Source of the DNA: Nitzschia sp. pyKryTriq1
Lineage: Eukaryota > Bacillariophyta > Bacillariophyceae > Bacillariales > Bacillariaceae
Length of the DNA: 64,000 nt
Direction: 5' to 3'
Assembly: GCA_956465555.1 (NCBI GenBank)
Contig: OY101118.1
Coordinates: 744,001-808,000, forward strand
Shown here: positions 61,601 through 64,000 of the stretch, one piece after another
Layout of the letters: each line of letters begins with the position of its first letter
How positions within the stretch are numbered: position 1 is the first letter of the stretch
Translations under genes and position numbers: made by a program
The notes under the pieces: model-generated
Seen by the model: the letters and a program-made list of their open reading frames with translations, nothing else
What the model was told of the DNA's origin: nothing
Databases searched by the model: none

Positions 61601-62240
61601 TAGACTGGGCCGCACTTTTGGCAACAGTGTTGTCACGCAAGGCTTCTTCAGAAACCATTGCCGAAGGTACAGGAAACTCAAAATCTTCGGGAAGAGTGGC
61701 AAACGAACTCTTGCGCCTGTGCAGAGTAGGGAAACCCTCCTCGTTTACCTCAGCTTTCTTCTCTTCGTTCTTTTGGTCCGATTGTTGAATCTTTAGTTTT
61801 TCGTTGGCCTTGTACATGCTCATAAGGTCTTCCTTCTCCAGACCGTTCGGCAAACATAGAATGTTTGTTTTGGAAAACTTCTCAAGTTCAGGAACAAGAG
61901 CCGATAGCAGCATGCGCCGATTTTCTGGGATATCCTCGTCCTTGGTGTTAAAGTAGAGCAAGATACCTGCTCCGCCCACTTTCAAGCCCGTTACGGCACA
62001 CTTGGTACTGGTGATACCAGCGGTGCGATGCAGTTCCAAACAAGCAGCATCAACATTCGCCCAGGTCTCGCCAAGTACGCCAAACTCTACCCGAGCGGCA
62101 GAGATGGCGTTTCCACCGTAGTGGTTAACCACGATAAATCCTCCACCGATCCCGTGAACTTTGAAATCCGCCATTTTGAATGGCACCGAAAGGTCGGGCG
62201 CATTCAGGAGATCCACTCCACTATCCGTCCGAGGCAACAT
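58611..62240 (-). CDS. Four-module enzyme: degenerate ELFV dehydrogenase - SAM methyltransferase - D-2-hydroxyacid dehydrogenase - class II aldolase
   Basis: One uninterrupted frame of 1209 residues from ATG 62240. Module 1 (about 20-375) resembles Glu/Leu/Phe/Val dehydrogenase: TKCAVTGLKVGGAGILLYFN aligns with the GLxxGGGK loop but lacks the catalytic Lys, and the Rossmann turn reads LMGVTPLSREL instead of GxGxxG, so it is probably non-catalytic. Module 2 (about 455-675): class I methyltransferase, ANYLDLGSGNGSAARFI, HLTCIDIDPKQSAE, SQDAFIHAFDKLDAFKEAFR, GGGWLMISDLM, nearest by eye to glycine/sarcosine/dimethylglycine-type N- or S-methyltransferases. Module 3 (about 680-985): D-2-hydroxyacid dehydrogenase, IGFIGMGAIAIETARRI (NAD site), FINMARGKVVD (Arg), TITPHFATNT (His). 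Module 4 (about 1000-1205): class II aldolase/adducin fold, GSFLITPGSRMFDDI, AIVHLHTPATVAVS (zinc HxH), LLMENHGFCTFGRTLGEAW (third His). The likely job is multistep processing of an amino-acid-derived 2-oxo/2-hydroxy acid; the exact pathway is inference. Confidence 0.85.
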   Translation of the reverse strand: MLPRTDSGVDLLNAPDLSVPFKMADFKVHGIGGGFIVVNHYGGNAISAARVEFGVLGETWANVDAACLELHRTAGITSTKCAVTGLKVGGAGILLYFNTKDEDIPENRRMLLSALVPELEKFSKTNILCLPNGLEKEDLMSMYKANEKLKIQQSDQKNEEKKAEVNEEGFPTLHRRKSSFATLPEDFEFPVPSAMVSEEALRDNTVAKSAAQSTFGSIITLVKTEKWTSNRIVLMGVTPLSRELYFLLTRETDTVFLSDPGKAKCEDSTIPPRAFLPWDKAMSKENKWDVIVFCSKACPVLDKKTVGEVHCKAIITLSDDFLPAAHAERENAMLELQKRNILEVVDGMSDLGEIAQAYSMCEKSTLSFNDAFELGSTVMRKKLHLHGIITSDDVIAKRKFHDLMLHALEEDENARLFGLGTVMHQSSDRMTDWLWARARGMCPVFRSLSSQSANNIAPERANYLDLGSGNGSAARFICKQDKRIHLTCIDIDPKQSAENRNLSDEQGLGSQIDVQLGTFERLNSDYSNYFDGCMSQDAFIHAFDKLDAFKEAFRVTKGGGWLMISDLMRGDGKDREEEVEKFVKEHGITDWTTPTQCVALATSAGWSEVKFIDCTAEIRVSLQGLLQKIISMMESGEYSGRNLQLLKTHRSRLSSRIGQADRGVFKWGIIAARKPYDVVFYSTPPVAPEPRSMMNYSVNELDGDLKFGTDVLVVNIKEKLPRDKIMALPSTTRLIVTLSAGLDHIDVAAAQERGIRIRRAARDQIVKSVADYLLSNIIFGLRNGFQNVGVPFPGASWNLTWNSDGVDLDDSKIGFIGMGAIAIETARRIRSLSNSCELVYHVPEGIRCRFEDGTHHMYHVGIADLLSTCDVIVPMTPLTPATTGLINYSSFHLMKESAIFINMARGKVVDTVGMLKALDEGLIRHAILDTTDPEPLPPDHKLWGMKNCTITPHFATNTTYVRKELVEDIPNQIEDTLEERGILRLEEQRMRLELSDCYRITREFDMDELVWNHISVLLSDGSFLITPGSRMFDDIGPNDLVKSSGNVTADIIHEAVYKTRSDIKAIVHLHTPATVAVSCLEMGFVPLAQEAAPFIGRVARHPWHGVSNDREEQALIGSAIKEGNVNTLLMENHGFCTFGRTLGEAWVLAYYFDKACQTQLTCLQTGQKINFPSEKVLAHAAEQSVLPDFLPGACEWDALRKMLTRKYRR

Positions 62241-63453
62241 GGTCAAAATTTCTCGATGTATGGGATGCTGCAGACAAAACGACGACGACGAAAACGACGA
62301 CGAATTGACGCCAAAAACCTTCTCACAAATCAGAAAAGCTTCTCAACTATCTAGTTCGAAAAAAATCAACGGGAAACGGAAGACCGTGGAGTGGTGAGAA
62401 AAATGATTGAAAAACAGAGCTGCCACCAAAAGACAGTCAGTGATAACCCTCACTGATGTCGCAAGTTCTGGGTGCCGAAGCGATCAACGACGAGAACAAA
62501 CTGGAATGTTCGAAATGCCTTTTCCACCTACTGTAGTTGCTAACCAAACTTACAAAGTAGGTCTACTTATTCGTACCGATAACACTTGTGACGGCAAGGT
62601 TTTCGTTTCTGGTCTCATCTTCTTTTGTCTGCGCGGGTAGACGAAACCCAGTCCTTCAGCTTTGCAGACTCCAAGAACTCGACAGAATCTTTGATCAATT
62701 CGTACCAGGTACAAGTACAGGTACCCACTGCGCACGTTGGTTTTCAATACGAGGTCTATTTGATGGCTCGAAGTCCCTGTACTCGTAGCAATCGCTATCT
62801 CGGAGCCCACAAAAAATTACCGCCGTGTGTACCGGTACGTACGGGTACAGTACAAAACAGTACAGAACTCCTGGTACCTGTACCAGAACTTGTACCATTA
62901 CCTAGTAGAGAAAACTTGGTTTGTTCTACCCACGCTACCGGTAACAAGCTTCTGCTTTCAAGAGAAGCGTCAGCGGGTTTCATCCTCTCAAACGACCAGG
63001 TATCATAGTTCTACAAGCAGAGATTGTGGTTCTCCTTTCGGTTGCATCATCTGTGACCCATCCAGTGGATCTACTTTACCGTGGTTCCCAGTTTCATGAC
63101 GGAGGTTTGCCGTGCACAGCACCAACAGCAAGGTCGTCGTTCGTCGTGTAGAATGACGAATGACGAATGACGATCTCTATTGGATAATATCCGCGCGCGC
63201 CAAGCAAGAGAACCGCAGGCCCGATCGAGAACTTTCAACTTTAGCTGAATGAATACGCCGCCTTCTCAAAGAGAATTTCCAGTAAGAACGCATCATAAAA
63301 ACTACGTAAAATGGACATTTAACAAGGCAAGTCAGTCGTCAGTTTCCAGGCACAGACGGAGAAGGACTTGCTTGGTAACCACACGTACTTCCAAACGTTC
63401 TCTCAGACAAGCCGACGACGACTGAGAAGCTTTTTGGATACCCGATCCTCTCG
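62241..63453. other. Intergenic region upstream of the multidomain gene
   Basis: Contains the leader/promoter of the four-module enzyme. A strong GTAC palindrome cluster lies at 62700-62950 (CGTACCAGGTACAAGTACAG, CCGGTACGTACGGGTACAGTAC, CTGGTACCTGTACCAG). A GACGAATGACGAATGACGA tandem lies at 63150-63168. The small open frames here are not protein-like. Confidence 0.4.
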
Positions 63454-63599
63454 CGTCTAACAACGGCTGCGTCAGCTCACCGTCCTACGTCATGGCATAC
63501 CATGGAAAGAGATGGGGGATAGTGTGGGAAAAAGGGCAGTCATTTACTGGACCGCACCCTTGCCCCCGAAAGAGTCGAATGACTCGATCGGTTCCTAGC
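63454..63599. repeat. Left terminal direct repeat of element B
   Basis: 146 bp from CGTCTAACAACGGCTGCG to CGATCGGTTCCTAGC, identical to 63843-63988. Confidence 0.92.
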
Positions 63600-63842
63600 T
63601 AGAGGGCTGGGCGGGTGGGTTAACTAAAAAGAAACTTGCTTGTTTTGGTTTTCTCGTAACTGCCAGTCCGAGGAAACAAAACAACAAATTATGCGTTTCA
63701 TGGTCGTCGCTCCCTCTCAGCTCCCTCGCTGCTCGAGAATTCCTCTCTCGCTGCTCGAGGGGGGGCTGGGGGATGATTCGCACGGCGGCTTTCAAAACTA
63801 CCAACGGTCTGACCCTCCTCCGTCCTTGTTCCCCGACTACGA

Positions 63843-63988
63843 CGTCTAACAACGGCTGCGTCAGCTCACCGTCCTACGTCATGGCATACCATGGAAAGAG
63901 ATGGGGGATAGTGTGGGAAAAAGGGCAGTCATTTACTGGACCGCACCCTTGCCCCCGAAAGAGTCGAATGACTCGATCGGTTCCTAGC
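63843..63988. repeat. Right terminal direct repeat of element B
   Basis: 146 bp identical to 63454-63599, ending 12 bases before the window edge. Confidence 0.92.
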
Positions 63989-64000
63989 CTCCAGCGCCTC

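Larger units (their letters stand above)
63454..63988. mobile_element. Miniature terminal-direct-repeat element, copy B (TRIM-like)
   Basis: Two identical 146-bp direct repeats (63454-63599 and 63843-63988) enclose a 243-bp non-coding centre. The period is 389 bp, against 390 bp for element A. The centre again starts G-rich (GAGGGCTGGGCGGGTGGGTT) and ends with GGTCTGACCCTCCTCCGTCC, as in A. The repeats share GTGTGGGAAAAAGGG..ATTTACTG with A's GTGTGGCAAAAAGGGGGATTTACTG. It looks whole and young (no difference between the repeats). No clear target duplication was found, so a tandem satellite unit extending past the window cannot be excluded. Confidence 0.55.

Overview
The window is nuclear DNA from a stramenopile alga, most likely a pennate diatom. 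Genes are dense and on both strands. About half have short introns (roughly 48-133 nt) with GTAAGT/GTGAGT donors. Several products start with a signal peptide followed by an F-type cleavage context (VNG|F, VAG|F, EA|F), the bipartite presequence of a complex plastid. The product set (plastid FBPase, PAP/fibrillin, many sulfatases, signal-peptide Cys-rich/beta-helix proteins, a GH72 enzyme) fits a diatom. I cannot name the species.

Layout. 1-11.6 kb: start of a GH72-like glucanosyltransferase (-), a GPI-type Cys-repeat/beta-helix surface protein (+, one intron), a polyQ/MORN protein (+), a ParB-fold protein (-), a GT49-like truncated gene (-), a polytopic membrane protein with Notch-like LNR modules (+), and a degenerate copy of the ParB-fold gene 5' end. 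11.9-19 kb: zincin metalloprotease (+), four-exon plastid FBPase (-), RCE1-type CAAX protease (-), SETD9-like SET protein with a probable extra C-terminal membrane exon (-). 19.4-29.6 kb: a tandem array of four membrane-anchored sulfatases (+), interrupted by a short terminal-direct-repeat element. 29.8-35.5 kb: DUF1499 protein (-), Kir-type K+ channel (+, one intron), BMT5-like methyltransferase fused to zinc fingers (+), two-HMG-box protein (-, three exons). 36.9-37.6 kb: a 5'-truncated LINE with intact target-site duplication. 38-47 kb: kinesin-light-chain-like TPR protein (-), small PDZ-like protein (+), PurU deformylase (-), PPR protein (+), plastid membrane protein (-), acidic/basic low-complexity nuclear protein (+). 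47.7-55 kb: two AAAP amino-acid transporters flanking a PAP/fibrillin gene, then a ceramidase-family protein. 56-62 kb: PWP1 WD40 protein (-) and a 1209-residue four-module enzyme (-). The window ends in a second copy of the terminal-direct-repeat element family.

Most interesting: (1) the single-ORF fusion of a degenerate amino-acid (ELFV) dehydrogenase, an SAM methyltransferase, a D-2-hydroxyacid dehydrogenase and a class II aldolase at 58.6-62.2 kb, whose chemistry resembles consecutive steps of an amino-acid-to-methylated-osmolyte route such as DMSP synthesis; (2) the sulfatase array, with mosaic paralogues, a non-canonical formylglycine motif and one member lacking the catalytic His; (3) two related miniature elements with the same ~390 bp repeat spacing; (4) a tandem pair of perfect hairpins at 32.4 kb; (5) intergenic DNA full of GTAC/CCGG-centred palindromes.

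Splice junctions were derived by hand from GT/AG sites, reading phase and protein-family continuity. No transcript data were available.
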